Of a stretch of DNA of 64,000 nucleotides, positions 12,622 to 23,664 are shown piece after piece. The stretch comes from Nymphaea colorata (lineage: Eukaryota; Streptophyta; Magnoliopsida; Nymphaeales; Nymphaeaceae), in the NCBI RefSeq assembly GCF_008831285.2, contig NC_045141.1, positions 9,165,353-9,229,352 of the forward strand, given 5' to 3'. Positions within the stretch are counted from its first letter, which is position 1; every line of letters begins with the position of its first letter. Below the pieces are notes generated by a model. It worked only from the letters and a program-made list of their open reading frames with translations, was not told the DNA's origin and ran no database searches. A program made the translations under genes and the position numbers.

Positions 12622-14617
12622 TCCTCTTCGGCCGAGCCCACCTCATCGGCTAATAGTAATGCCGATGCTTCTAGGTGAGAGCTGCCTAGGTCTTCTACTT
12701 GGTTTGTCCCTTTGAGGTGATTAACTTCACTTTGTTTCCGCACGTCATCGCCATCTGAAGCCAATTTCGAAGCTTGAGAGTTAGATGTACTTTGATTTGG
12801 ATCACCTCTCGCATTCGTAGCTGTTGATGGAGTGTAAAAGATAGCCTCCCTTGCTTTGGAGACACCTGTCGTAGTTGCGCCCTCACTAGAAATCATAGCC
12901 TCACTTTGAATTGCATGAACCCCGACATCTGACATAGTCATCTTTGAGGAACCACAAGACTGGCCCGTATCATCCCCACCCTCCTTAGATCGAGCTTGTC
13001 CCCAGGGTCGTGAATTCAGGAACCTAAGTCGGATATGATCCAACTCCTCCCAACAGGTTCCTCCATCCGGTCCCTCCCATTCAACAAGTTCTTCATGTCT
13101 TTGTCTCCCATTGTGTGCGACATAGCGATGTTTGATGATCCGATATGGTGTGGGTTGTTGATTAGGAATATGCTCGATGTTCCTTGGTAGCTGTCCATGG
13201 TGTAGCTTGAGATGTGTAACATGAAAGATTGGATGCACTTGGGTTGTTTGTGGTAAAACAAGCCTATACATGGCCTTGCCCACCTTTTCCAAGATCTGAT
13301 AAGGCTCATAATATCGACGAAGTAACTTTGAATAGGGCTGACCCAAGAGGGATCTTTGCTTAAGAGGAGGTCTCTTAAGCCATACGAAGTCGCCCACATT
13401 AAATTCACGATCTTTTTTCCCCTTGTTGTATAACTATTGCATATGGTTCTGGGCCTTAGCAATGTTGGCCCTCATTGACTCAAGAATCTCTTCCCTGGTG
13501 CGAAGGGTGTAATCAATATCATCATCAAAAACTGATCTCTCTTCATATCTAGGGATGGTAGGAGGTGGGAAGCCAGAGAGAGCTTCATATAGAGTCATAC
13601 CCATACTAGAATGTCAACTAGTATTGTACGACCATTCGGCCCAAGATAGATGTCTAACTCATGTATTTGGTCGTTCACCCGCATAACATCTCAAATAAGT
13701 TTCCAAGACCAGATTCAGTATCTCACTTTGCCCATCTGTTTGGGGATGATGAACTGTACTAAACCATAAGGTTGTTTCCGCCGTCCTCATGTACTCTTGT
13801 CAAAAAGATCCCAAGAAGATAGAATCAAGATTGCTAACAATAGTGATTGGCATTCCATGTAGCTTTCCAATATGATCTTGATACACCGTAGCTACTAGTG
13901 GACCTTGGTAGTGGTGTGGTAAAGGAACAAAGTGTGCATACTTCATGAGGTGATCTACCACAACCATCACAACCTCCTTTCCTTATGCCCCAGACATAAC
14001 TTCCACGAAATCCATGGATACATCTCTCCAAGGCCTCATGGGTATGGGAAGAGGAACAAGATGACCCGAAGGTTTAACGGCCTCGTACTTTTCTCTCTCG
14101 CATACTTGGCATTCACACACAATCCTTCTAACATCCGATTTTAGTCTTTCCCACTAAAATTGAGACTTAACTCTACTTACGGTCTTGGCCACTCCCTCAT
14201 GGCCTGTCTCTATGGATGTGTGGAAGTGAGTCATCAACTCTTGCCTCAAAGGTGAGTCTTTAGGGAGCACGACCTTCTCTTTTTGATACAGAACATCACC
14301 ACTCACGGTATAGTTGGGAATGGTCTCTGGGTTCTGCATAAGAGAAGCTCTCATCAATACGAGACTATCATTCCCCTGTTGCTCTGTAGCAATGTGGGTC
14401 CCAATATCTGACTCTAAGACAAATAGATTCATAACATGCTCGCTCAATCTGGATAGAGAATTAACAGCATTATTTTTGGGTCCTCTTTTGTATTCGATCG
14501 TAAAACCATACCCATAAGCTTTGCAAGCCATCTCTGTTGGGTAGGGGTAGAAACACGCTACTTCAACATGTATTTGAGACTGTTTTGATTAGTTCACACC
14601 ACAAACTTCTTTCCAAT
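12622..14617 (-). pseudogene. Chromovirus pol C-terminal half: RNase H end, integrase, chromodomain
   Basis: Read on the minus strand. RNase H ends near 14617-14470 (YLIGKKFVV, then GPKNNAVNSLSR). The integrase N-terminal region lies at 14290-14150 (LRQELMTHFHTS, then GHEGVAKT). Core fragments with frameshifts span 14140-13500. From 13397 come the C-terminal GDFVWLKRPP, the PIFHVTHLKLHHG strand and a chromodomain (RHEELVEWEGPDGGTCWEEL). After that is a low-complexity tail. The RT and protease that should precede RNase H are absent; the 350-bp foreign segment sits there. Several stops and frameshifts make it non-functional. Confidence 0.85.
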
Positions 14618-14619
14618 TA

Positions 14620-14969
14620 AATACAGATTCTTGGAAATGGCCCACTATAATAAGACAAACAACACTCATGTGCTCCCTGCCCAAGTGCTAATACGACTAC
14701 CATGAACTCATAAAAGGAATGATCCAATGACCTTATGAGAAAGCAACACATGATAAACACAATGGGAAACAGAAAAAAGCAAATAAGAACCATTAATCCA
14801 TTATAGAAAAACTAGTGGACTTGAAACATTTGAACGGATAACTATATTGCAATCCAAGGCCAATGGAAGTATTTACCTTGGAAATGTAACATCATAAATC
14901 TTGTAAATAGGATTCTAGCTTTTGTAAAGTATTATTTAGACCACTATGACCCCAATTGTGCTCCATTTG
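14620..14969. repeat. 350-bp segment, copy B, inside the chromovirus
   Basis: Near-identical to 6491-6840 in the same orientation. On its left, chromovirus RNase H (minus-strand Y-L-I-G-K-K-F) is intact up to the join. On its right are two 32-bp direct repeats and then the gag C-terminus. The segment therefore occupies the place of the missing protease and RT. The AATA at the left join is shared by donor and target, a microhomology that suggests repair-associated copying. Confidence 0.85.
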
Positions 14970-14974
14970 GATTG

Positions 14975-15041
14975 GGCAGTCGAGGTACTCATGAAGTTGT
15001 GCATTGATCAGTCGAGGCACTCATGAAGTCGTGCGTTGATT
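14975..15041. repeat. 32-bp direct tandem duplication
   Basis: Two adjacent copies of a unit starting CAGTCGAGG(T/C)ACTCATG and ending CGTTGAT/CATTGAT. They sit exactly between the 350-bp segment and the truncated gag frame, so they probably formed in the same rearrangement. Confidence 0.75.
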
Positions 15042-15074
15042 CACTGTCTAACAAGACCATTACCTTGTGGTTTC

Positions 15075-16642
15075 CTATTTTCCCAAGTATCCTATAGGGT
15101 TGGGTCCATCTGGATTGGTAAGGGTATGACATAACTCATCTATTTCATCCAATATCTCCTGGTCCGTTTCAAAACTCAAATCCTCATTAGTGTCATCGTT
15201 GGAGGTCGGTGATTCTTCATCATCACTATCATCACGAACCACAAAGAAATGTAGTTCCTTGCATATGTGTCCCTTTTTCCATTTCTCCTTGCATGTGAAG
15301 CATTGTTTATTCTTTATCATCTCTTCACGTTCCTTTTGACTTATGTAAGTCGTTCTATGCTTATTTGGGTAAGGGAGTTTTGGACCCGTTTTGATGGCTG
15401 TTTGGACAGTTTTAGTGAACACCTTTGATTTGCAAGAATCACCCATTTTTGATGTCTTCTTGTACGCATGCTGCCTTCGAAGTTTTTCATCTATTTTTTG
15501 TGCCATAATAAAACAATCCCTCAATTCCGTAGGTGGTTGGGTAAGCAACTCCGTTTGGATATCTTCCCGTAGTCCTCCAATAAAATGCCCTATCAAGGTC
15601 TCCTTGGGTCTATTTCTCACCATGCAAGATAAACTCTTGAATTGACTTTGATATGCTTGGACTGTGGATCGTTGTGTGAGATTCCTTAGCTCTATCTCGT
15701 AATTCACAAATGATGTGTCTCCAAACCTCAAGAGTATCTCATTTTTGAATTGGTTCCAATTCGCGTGAGGATTGAGATCAATCCACCAATGATACCACTG
15801 CATTGCCTCATCTTGAAAGTACATTACGACCAACATTATCTTGTGTTCCTCTTAAATTCCTTGGCATTTGAAGTATTGGTCTGCTTTATAGATCCAATCC
15901 TTTGCCTTTTTGCCATTAAACTGAAGAAAATCCATCTTACGATTTTGGAGTCTAGGCTCCTCACAATTTTGTCCTCTCCTATCGTCATAATGTCGACCCA
16001 TATGGTGATACCTTCTATCCGGATTATGGTCCATTCTCACATCATAGTCCATCTCTAGATATAGATTTCTCATGGGGTTCTCTACTACGTTGATCCTCTT
16101 GCCCCATATCCCTTCTAGGTTGTCTCCCCATATTCAAGTCTCTCTCCACCTCACGGGTGTCTCTTTCCCCCTCGGCTAACCTTCTTGCTCGATCACCAAC
16201 ATGTACCCAAGGTTGGGATTCCTCTCTACCATTGGTTAATTGTGGGGGTTCTCTAGGCTCTCTCACATGGGTTTGGTCAGGCTGACGAGTTGCCTCTCCT
16301 CTAGCTTGGCTTGTAGCAAGCTGAGCATCATTAATGAAGATCTCATTTACATTTCTCAATGGGGCATTTTGATGATAAGAGGGTGAGTGGGATTTTGGTT
16401 TATCATTTTGTTTTTCTAGAACATCAACCCTTTGGACTTTTTGATTGAAAGATTGGACTATCTTTTTCATAAACTCGGTGAGCTAGTTGACCACGGATCT
16501 CACCTAGCTCATTATCCTTTCTAGAAGATTTTCCAATTTCACGGGTGGTGTTACCACCCTCGGCCATCTCTGTGGCTTTTTCTAAAACTGGGACCTCAAT
16601 CTCCACGGTTTTGGGCTTTCGTGCCATAGCTGGTACCTCCAA
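15075..16642 (-). pseudogene. Chromovirus gag with zinc knuckle, frameshifted
   Basis: Four overlapping minus-strand frames make one gag. The N-terminus starts near 16642 (MEVPAMARKPK). A charged, arginine-rich stretch lies at 16470-16042, followed by the linker QFNGKKAKDWIYKADQYF at about 15950-15880. The gag core at 15836-15400 has MQWYHWW, FKNEILLRFGD and the L-T-Q-R-S-T-V-Q-A-Y-Q-S-Q-F motif. A zinc-knuckle-like CFTCKEKWKKGHIC lies near 15310-15270. The order and motifs fit plant Ty3/gypsy gag, which forms the virus-like particle. At least three frame changes and the loss of protease/RT make it dead. It begins about 190 bp downstream of the primer-binding site. Confidence 0.85.
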
Positions 16643-16828
16643 ACAAGAGCCGAAAAGTGCAGAAATAAAGCATCAACTAACTGCCGGAATCTTCCTCCAA
16701 ACCGAGTGTAGACTGTCCTCAAAACCGAGTGTAGACTGTCACTAAAACTGTCGAGCTGAAATCTACTAGAAACCAGCTGTAATGAAGGCTCCTCCGATCG
16801 AAAACCAGCATGCAGTATGCCTCTCCAA

Positions 16829-16842
16829 CCACTCTGATACCA
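16829..16842 (-). other. Primer-binding site of the chromovirus (initiator tRNA-Met type)
   Basis: The minus strand reads TGGTATCAGAGTGG two bases after the LTR end (CTGACA). The first eleven bases match the usual plant retrotransposon primer site TGGTATCAGAGC, complementary to the 3' end of initiator tRNA-Met. This fixes the orientation as minus and the right-hand LTR as the 5' LTR. Confidence 0.85.
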
Positions 16843-16844
16843 TT

Positions 16845-19257
16845 TGTCAGGGTCGGCCTATGCTGCGGCAGATGTAGCCCTCGCAACCACCAATCTTACT
16901 CCCATGACCTTGGAGATTCCTGCACCAATAGGTATTAAATGTTAATATATAAAAGGGTTTACCCGCCCCAACAAGACCTTAGTGCAAAAGAATGGGCCAA
17001 TGGAATACAAGAAGCGGTTAACCCGCCCAAGTGGTCTTCCAAATTCCTACTACAATCAACTAGAATGGTTGTGAGGCTAGTACAAATTGCAACGATACAA
17101 TTTTTCATTCTTCCTCACTCAACATTCATCAAACAATGTCAAACCACCCTGTCATAAATCCCTAGTCGATTGCAAACCATACCAAATACCCTAGGTGGTC
17201 TACAACCCGGAAATCGTGTCCTTGGCAATGTGCCTTAGAGAGATTCCAGCCAATCGCTAATGCCAATGTCTGGTTTGAAAGCAAATTACGTCGTCCCGCG
17301 GATCTGTAGCATGATCTGAGTTCTCACCTCCCAAGGCATTGCTAGGGGATCTCCTTGTGCTAAACCAAAAGTAAATACCAACAGCTATAATGGCTGCCCA
17401 TTTGGTATCTAGCTTCACCTTCTTTGGGCAACAAGCTTCACTCCTCCTTAGTTAGATTAAGAACAAGAGAAATCAAGTTCTAGACATGCAAACCAGCAAG
17501 AGAGAAGGATGTGGATTTATTCACTCGGTCGCTAAATAACCCTTAGTTGATAGTATGTGAAGTAGGAGGAAGCAATCACCGATCTCACCCGGCGGGTGCG
17601 GTTCCTTCTCTCCCTTTAGGTGTCTCCAAGTTTGGCGGCTATAAGTCTCCAAGTGGCAGCAAGGTACTCCTGCTTGGTCCTTCTCACGAACTCACATACA
17701 ACTGAATGGTTCGGTACTCCAAGATCGACTAGGGCAGCAATCAACTATCAGTTAAGAATTTAAACATGTAGGTGAGGTTAATGCACTTCACCAGATGGAT
17801 GTTCAACCCCAAGAGTATGCCTAGTCGATTGGGGGTAGTTGGTGTTGGAAGCGCCAACACACGCGTAACTTGATATTCGCGGTGAAGAAGGTTGATCGGA
17901 ATCTGGTGATGTGGACTCCTTCTCCGATTGGCATGACGATGACTCCTTAGTGCTGCGGATTAGGGTTGAATGCAATGTCTCCTTGTTGTGTGAGTACGCG
18001 TTCGAGGACAGTAGATCTTCCCTATATTTTGCACCTTTTTCCTTGGCAAGTTGGACAGTTGTGGTTGGTTCTTCGTAGGGACTTGGGTCCCACCAATGAT
18101 TCATGATATTCCTTCTTTCTTGGTTAGGTGTCTAGGTTCATCGAACCTTTGATCGTGGTCTTCCTTCCAAGATTGGTGGATGAGATTAAGGAAGTTGGAG
18201 ACTTTCCCTTGACGCGTATGGTCTCCTTCACAAGTGGCGTCCTTTCCTTGTTCCACGTGTCGAGGGACCAGCTCGAGTTGATATCCTTTCTCCAAATGTT
18301 GGTGTCAAGATGAGCAAGAAAAGACCTCCTTTGGCTGTGTAGACTCCTTTCTCAAATGATGCACCAATGCCCTTCCATAATTGGAGCTGAATTTGGAAGT
18401 GATTGACTCTTTGGCACCGCTTGTCAAAGATGGTCAAACCCTAATGCGGTAAGGATTGAGTTGCCAAATGTGGGTGCCTAGCTGCAATTTGTCTGGTCCA
18501 AACTTTACTTGCACATCATTGATTATAACAAATTAATTAATTAAATGCCAAGAATAATATGAGAAGAATTCACCAAAACTAGGACACCGAAATATGGCCA
18601 GAATCTGGTTGGAATTGCCCCAAATGTAAATAAAAAAAGATGCAGCGGCGACAATTGAGGTCATAGTCAGGTAACCTTAGTTTCATGAGCCAAACCAACT
18701 CCGATCTGGCTGAAATTTTAGTACGATGTAGCTCACAACCAGAGCTTTCCAACGGTACCAGGATCTCCTTCAGACTCTTGGTGGATTGCCGGAAAACTGC
18801 CTCTGATCAGGCGGCACCACCGCTGGTGACTGTAGAGGAGCGGCCAGTGATTTCTGTCCTGTTTCTCCATCGATTTGACTGACAAAATGTTCTCTGATTG
18901 CCCTGAATTTTGGATATGTTGTAGATTATTTCAAGAAGATTCTAACAATATATAGCACACTCCGAAACTCTCAAGGAAACTCCAAATATGACTCGATCAT
19001 CAGAGATCTTTCTTGAATTCTGCCTGTGATTTCTGAACAAGCTCCTCTCCTTTTTCTCCTCAACTCCATGACTTTAAACAGAAATACTCCAATGAAGATT
19101 CATGTCCAAGGTATTCAATATCAATCTGAGACCTTCTATTTTAGATTCATGGTTTTAAACCCTTGTTGGAATAACAGGAGAGTGCACCGGTAGTCCAATC
19201 TATCGCTCGATTGGATAGACCTTCAAAGAGAGCAGAAATCGCTTAGATCCAGCCAAG
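16845..19257 (-). repeat. 5' LTR of the minus-strand chromovirus (with internal deletions)
   Basis: Homologous to 9207-12133, starting TGTCAGGGTCGG and continuing through the same blocks (for example the drop-in words GCGGCAGATGTAGCCCT and ACTTGATAT). It lacks about 190 bp and about 340 bp present in the other copy. The second deletion removes its distal end, so the boundary at 19257 is a deletion breakpoint rather than a true LTR terminus. Confidence 0.75.
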
Positions 19258-19930
19258 TGGAGAGATAATCAAACTTTAAATCAATTGCCTAATAAAAAAG
19301 TGTCTCAGTTTACAACCTTTATAGTGTAGGCTGAACCGGTTCAAACATGACTTGGTATATGTCTTACAAAAACTCGAGTCTAGCAAAAGCAAATGGATCA
19401 AATCGGTGCATAAGCAAATTACTTTAAGCAAATGAGTCCAAAAGATCAAATCTAAAATCAAAGTCTTGGGCACTACGCTCCAACTTGCTTAGGTTGGCCC
19501 GAGCTCTTCCAAGCATGAGAAATCTAAGTGGGCTTGTGTCCTTGCCTTGCCTAGGTGGCCCTAGGCTGTTCGTGATACTCCTCTCGAGCCGAGCCCACCT
19601 CATTGGCTAATAGTAGTGCTGATGCTTGTAGGCGAGAGCTGCCTAGGCCTTCTACTTGGTATGCTCCTTTGAGGTGATTAACCTCACTTTGTTTGTGCAT
19701 GTCATCGCCATCCGAAGCCGCTTTTGAGGCTTGAGAGTTAGCCTCACTTTGATTTGGATCACCTCCTGCATCCGTAGCCACTGGCATAGAGTAAAAGATA
19801 GTCTCCCTTGGTTTGGAGATGCCTCTCGTAGTTGCCCCCACACTAGAAATCACTGCATCACTTTGAATTGCAAGACCCTCGGGATCGGCCGTAGTCATCC
19901 TCGGGGAACCACTAGGCTGGCCCGTATCAG
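19258..19930 (-). pseudogene. 3' internal end of a second chromovirus copy
   Basis: Homologous to 12137-12975, i.e. to internal sequence that lies upstream of a 3' LTR. The minus frame 19898-19551 (MTTADPEG to HEQPRAT, then a stop) is the pol tail without the MITE found in the other copy. Homology stops abruptly at GGCCCGTATCA (19930). Together with the LTR at 16845 this forms an internal-LTR-internal-LTR series sharing one LTR, as produced by recombination between neighbouring copies. Confidence 0.75.
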
Positions 19931-20264
19931 ATTCCTTTGAACCTAATGGACTTGTCGGTGATCATGAAATTGACTAACCTCTGAAATCAGTCACACTGCG
20001 GAACCTCAAAATGGACCATAAAAGATGATCAAGTAAATCTTCCAAATTTGGATCACCCTATTGAATCCAATGAGCAACTTAGAAGATCCACTTGAACTCT
20101 TAAACCGGCCACATGATTGAAAGCAAGGGGGAGAACATCGTGTGTAAACTTCACCAGTCCCTTTATGGACTTAATCATGCGCCATGAAACTGGTTCGTAA
20201 ATTATCCATGACTTTGGAGGAGTTCGACTTCATTCAATCAAAGGCTAACCACACGTTGTTCACA

Positions 20265-20309
<45 letters not shown>

Positions 20310-20449
20310 AATTGATCATCACTCGCAACATGAGCAACCTTGTGGATAAATTCAAAGTCTTTATGTGTAGCAAATTTCAAAGGAAGGACCTTGGAGATCT
20401 AAAACATTCTTGCGTATAGAGATCGCTCATTTAGTAAAAGGAATGTATA
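19931..20449 (+). pseudogene. Copia RT relic, left half (split by the element at 20450)
   Basis: Fragments in plus order: a linker-like stretch before RT (NLDHPIESNEQLRRST near 20060-20095), the CKLHQSLYGL motif near 20140, DFIQSKANHTLFTFK near 20228-20272, then after a GA microsatellite KFQRKDLGDLKH and FLRIEIAHLVKGMY. These follow the order of copia RT, but internal segments are deleted and a frameshift lies near 20405. The frame resumes exactly across the inserted gypsy element at 23665 (M-F-Q-Q-K-Y-A-L-D), proving that the two halves were once continuous. Confidence 0.8.
20269..20304. repeat. (GA)n microsatellite
   Basis: About 17 GA dinucleotides within the copia RT relic, interrupting its reading frame. 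Confidence 0.95.
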
Positions 20450-20864
20450 TGTCATGGGCCGACTCCTTCGGACTGTACGGTGCGGCAAACTCTCGCCAAT
20501 AGGCCACAAGCCTTCGCTTCGTCCAAGTGGGCGTAGATCACTTGAAAGCTTTTTGAAAACACAAGACACAAACTACACAAAGAGTGTGGAAAGAAGACTT
20601 GCAATATCTTCACTTAAGCAGATGAGGACATCACGAAGGAAAACAAGTAAGCTTTTACACTTTACTTACAAAAGATGGCCGAAGCCGCTTACAGAATTCT
20701 CCTGCCGACCATCCAAAACAAGGAATCCCAATCTTATACTTGGGGCCGTTTTGGGAGGGTGCTCCGACACAGGTTAATACTAAAGCTTACACCAAGACTC
20801 AATGTAAGCAAAGACAGTACATTGCAAAGCAAAGGACTGTACAGACTCTAGACGCAGGAGAACA
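20450..20864 (-). repeat. 3' LTR of the gag-protease element
   Basis: TGTCATGGGCCGACTCC to GCAGGAGAACA, 415 bp, aligned with 23250-23664. The adjacent polypurine tract identifies it as the 3' LTR on the minus strand. Confidence 0.88.
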
Positions 20865-20877
20865 TGTTCCCCCCTTC
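20865..20877 (-). other. Polypurine tract of the gag-protease element
   Basis: Minus strand GAAGGGGGGAACA directly adjoining the LTR terminus TGTTCTCC, the expected site of plus-strand priming. Confidence 0.85.
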
Positions 20878-20988
20878 AAATCAAGTGTCGTCCTCGGCGC
20901 TAGCAGCCCCATGGTAGACCCTGACATCTTCTGGATGACTTCACTTCAAACGAAAGACATACTCCCATGTTGGCTGGTCTTTGTCTAC

Positions 20989-21341
20989 CTACTTGACCAA
21001 GTATCGCTTTGGTTCGCCACAGTAATTGATTTTTGTGCCGAAGGATCTGGTCCAACTGTCGGTCGGTGGTCCTCCGGGTCGAAGGAGCTCATTGCAAGGT
21101 TGGTTCTCGCCGCGACTGGCTTCTCTCTGGGTCTTCAGCATCGACATAGAAGGGCTAAAGGTAGCGGACATGGCCCTTGACCTAACTTGTACGCCAGTTT
21201 CCCCATCCTCTTGACCACATTAAATGGCCCTTCATACTTTCTGATCCGTGCTCAGCGTCGCCCATAGAAGATGCCCGCTCGGTCTGCGTAAAGCTTCACA
21301 AGGACTTGGTCGCCCGCTCGAAATTCCATCGACCCTCGTCT
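20989..21341 (-). pseudogene. Integrase C-terminal remnant of the gag-protease element
   Basis: After the protease frame stops, the minus strand in another frame reads MEFRAGDQVLVKLYADR and RIRKYEGPFNVVKRMGKLAYKL, the typical F-x-x-G-D-x-V-L-V-K and G-P-F-x-V-x-x-x-x-G strands of the gypsy integrase C-terminal domain. The catalytic domains that should lie between protease and this segment are deleted. The join lies close to 21342. Confidence 0.8.
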
Positions 21342-23153
21342 TCAATCTGCATGTTTCTTCAATTCTGTAGGAGAATGACCCACTTTATACCGAGGTGGCC
21401 GCCATCTAGGGAGCTTCGCAGGTGTTGTCCCGGTGAATACCTCTAAGACAGGCGCAAGCGCCTCTGGGATCAAACCAGGAGAGATTTTAGACACTTTCCT
21501 GGTTGCCACCAAGTCCATCCCGTCGCCATGCTTCGGGCCTTTGTTCAATTGAAGTGCAGATATCATCGCGACCTTGCCCTTGTTTTTCCTCAGTGTTGTC
21601 GCTGGCACCATGTAGGGTGACTTCTCATCCATAATGCTGACACTACACAAATGTGGCATCAGGATCATCTTTGCTGCTCTACGAAGCTCCATGCCAAGAA
21701 TCATCTGGTAATCGTCCATCGGGACCACTGAGAAGTTGGCTTTCCCTGACCAACTCTCAATCTCCACAACCACATCCCGAGCCACTCCATGGATGGGTTT
21801 TGCCTCTGAGTTGACTGCCTTCATGCACAACTCTCCCCTCTCAAGGGCGAGGCCTAATCTCCTCGCCTCCACAACTGAAACAAAATTGTGCGTGGCACCC
21901 ATATTTATCATAGTCATCGTAGGCTTTCCATTCACCAGAATCTCAATGTACATGAGTTCCCTGGAAGGCGTCGCTGTCACTTTGGCTTTTTCTTCATGTT
22001 TCAGTAAGTTGAGAAGCTGAAGTGCACCAATCCTCGATCCTTCCCCTTCTTCAGTCCCGCCTTCGGTAGCCCTCGCTACATTGGCCTGTTCGGAAGGTCT
22101 TACTCGTTTTGGACAGACACGCATATAGTGCATTCCTCCGCAGACCCAACAAGCCACTTCTCTTGGTGGCCCATTGTTGTCCTTGCGAAAGAAGGGTTTT
22201 TTGTCGGTGGGCTTCTGGGACGATTCATTCATGTTGTCGTGCCGTTCCTCCCTCTTACAGCCGTGGTCAGACTTCTTTGTAGACTGGAAGGTTTCTATGT
22301 AGCTTCTGCGTTGGGTGTCGGCCAAGCGCTCGGCTGCCACATATGCATGCTCTAAAGTCTCTGGATTCGATCTTTCTACATCAGCTTGGGCCCAACATTG
22401 GAGCCCTATGATGAACCAGTGAAGTTTATCTTTTTCTGCCATCATAGGCACATCCAACATGACCTTTTGATAGACCCAGATATAATCTCTCAAGGCACCA
22501 GTCTGCTTCAGGTTTGCAACCAACCTATAGGCGTGCCTTTCAGCATTCACGAGCATGAAGTATCCCTTCAACTGCTTATGAAAGTCGTCGAAGGTCCTGA
22601 TTGTGCAGTCTCCATTCTCGATGTCCAACATTTTGCGCCTCCACCAAGGCACAGCATCTCCCTCTAACAACATTGTTGCGGTCTTGATCTACAAGTCCTC
22701 TTCTACTACGTTCTGCAAGTCCATGTAGTAGTCGACTTGGAACAGAAAGTTGTCGATTACCCTCGCATCCGGGCTACCACTGTACTTCACCAGACGTTGA
22801 ACGTCGATCCTACTGGTCCTCCCTTGGCTACTACTGGCAGAATCAATACGTAGCAGTCTCTGGTTTGAAGCCCGAAGTTCAACAACTTTGTCCTGCAGGG
22901 TCTTCACCAAGTTAGAGAGTGATCGGTTCATGGTCACTGCCTCGACTATCTGTTCCTGCATCAACTTCATCTCCTCCTTGAATGCCTCAAAGGTCTCGGC
23001 AGCAAAGCCGAGGGCTTCCCCATGGGTGGCCACATCTGTGACCAACCGATTCACCGTCTTCTCCAGGTCTTCCTGGTCATGGGCTGGGCTCTCCTCCTCT
23101 AGGTGGGCCGACTCTTTGCCTTTGGCACCTCGCAGATTGTATTGTGAAGCCAT
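21342..23153 (-). pseudogene. gag-protease of the non-autonomous gypsy element
   Basis: One frame from an ATG at 23153 (MASQYNLRGAKGKES) to 21342, interrupted by a single stop at 22689-22691. Parts in order: a coiled-coil-like N-terminus rich in E/K/L (residues ~15-110), a gag capsid-like core (WWRRKMLDIENG, DFHKQLKGYF), a zinc knuckle CWVCGGMHYMRVC, then a retropepsin-like domain with TMINMGATHNFVSV. In active family members this last site usually reads D-S/T-G-A-T-H, so the catalytic aspartate appears replaced by asparagine. The frame ends with the first few RT residues (PPRYKVGH) before the deletion. Confidence 0.85.
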
Positions 23154-23233
23154 GGCGTCCTCCTCAACAACAGCAAGCCGGCGTGACGCTCTACACCAAC
23201 TCTCCGATCGCTTCCCCAGATTGAGCAGAATCT

Positions 23234-23247
23234 GGGCTCTGATACCA
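23234..23247 (-). other. Primer-binding site of the gag-protease element
   Basis: Minus strand TGGTATCAGAGCCC, two bases inside the 5' LTR. It matches the initiator tRNA-Met primer site. Confidence 0.9.
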
Positions 23248-23249
23248 GC

Positions 23250-23664
23250 TGTCATGGGCCGACTCCTTCAAACCGTGCGGCGCGGCAAACTCTTGTCAGT
23301 AAGCCGCAAGCCTTTGCCTCGTCCAAGTGGGCGCAGATCACTTGAATGCTTTTTGAAAACACAAGACACAAACTACACAAAAAGTGTGAAAAGAAAACTT
23401 GCAATATATTCACTTAAGCAGATGAGTACATCATAAGGGAAAGCAAGTTAGCTTTTACACTTTACTTATAAAGGATGGCTGCGGCTACTTACAGAATTCC
23501 CATGCCGATCATCCAAAACAAGGAATCCCAATCTTACACTTGGGGCCGTTTTGGGAGGGTGCTCTGACACAGGTGAACACTAAAGCTTACACCAAGACTC
23601 AACGTAAGCAAAGAAAGTACAATGCAAAGCAAATGACTATACAGACTCTTGATGCAGGGGAACA
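23250..23664 (-). repeat. 5' LTR of the gag-protease element
   Basis: TGTCATGGGCCGACTCC to GCAGGGGAACA, 415 bp, the partner of 20450-20864, with scattered substitutions between them. Confidence 0.88.

Larger units (their letters stand above)
20450..23664 (-). mobile_element. Non-autonomous Ty3/gypsy element with gag-protease only (3.2 kb)
   Basis: The element is bounded by two 415-bp LTRs in direct orientation. Target duplication is GTATA at 20445-20449 and ATATA at 23665-23669, with one substitution. Its internal 2.4 kb has a tRNA-Met primer site, gag and protease, then only the integrase C-terminus before the polypurine tract. RT, RNase H and the catalytic integrase core are missing, so it would need enzymes in trans. 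It is inserted in the copia RT relic. Gag carries a single in-frame stop and is otherwise long and open, suggesting relatively recent decay. Confidence 0.88.

Noticed and set aside
12540-12700. A real Gly/Pro/Arg-rich C-terminal domain of the chromovirus pol
   Set aside because: That part is encoded by the inserted 167-bp MITE; the other copy (19551-19898) ends without it.
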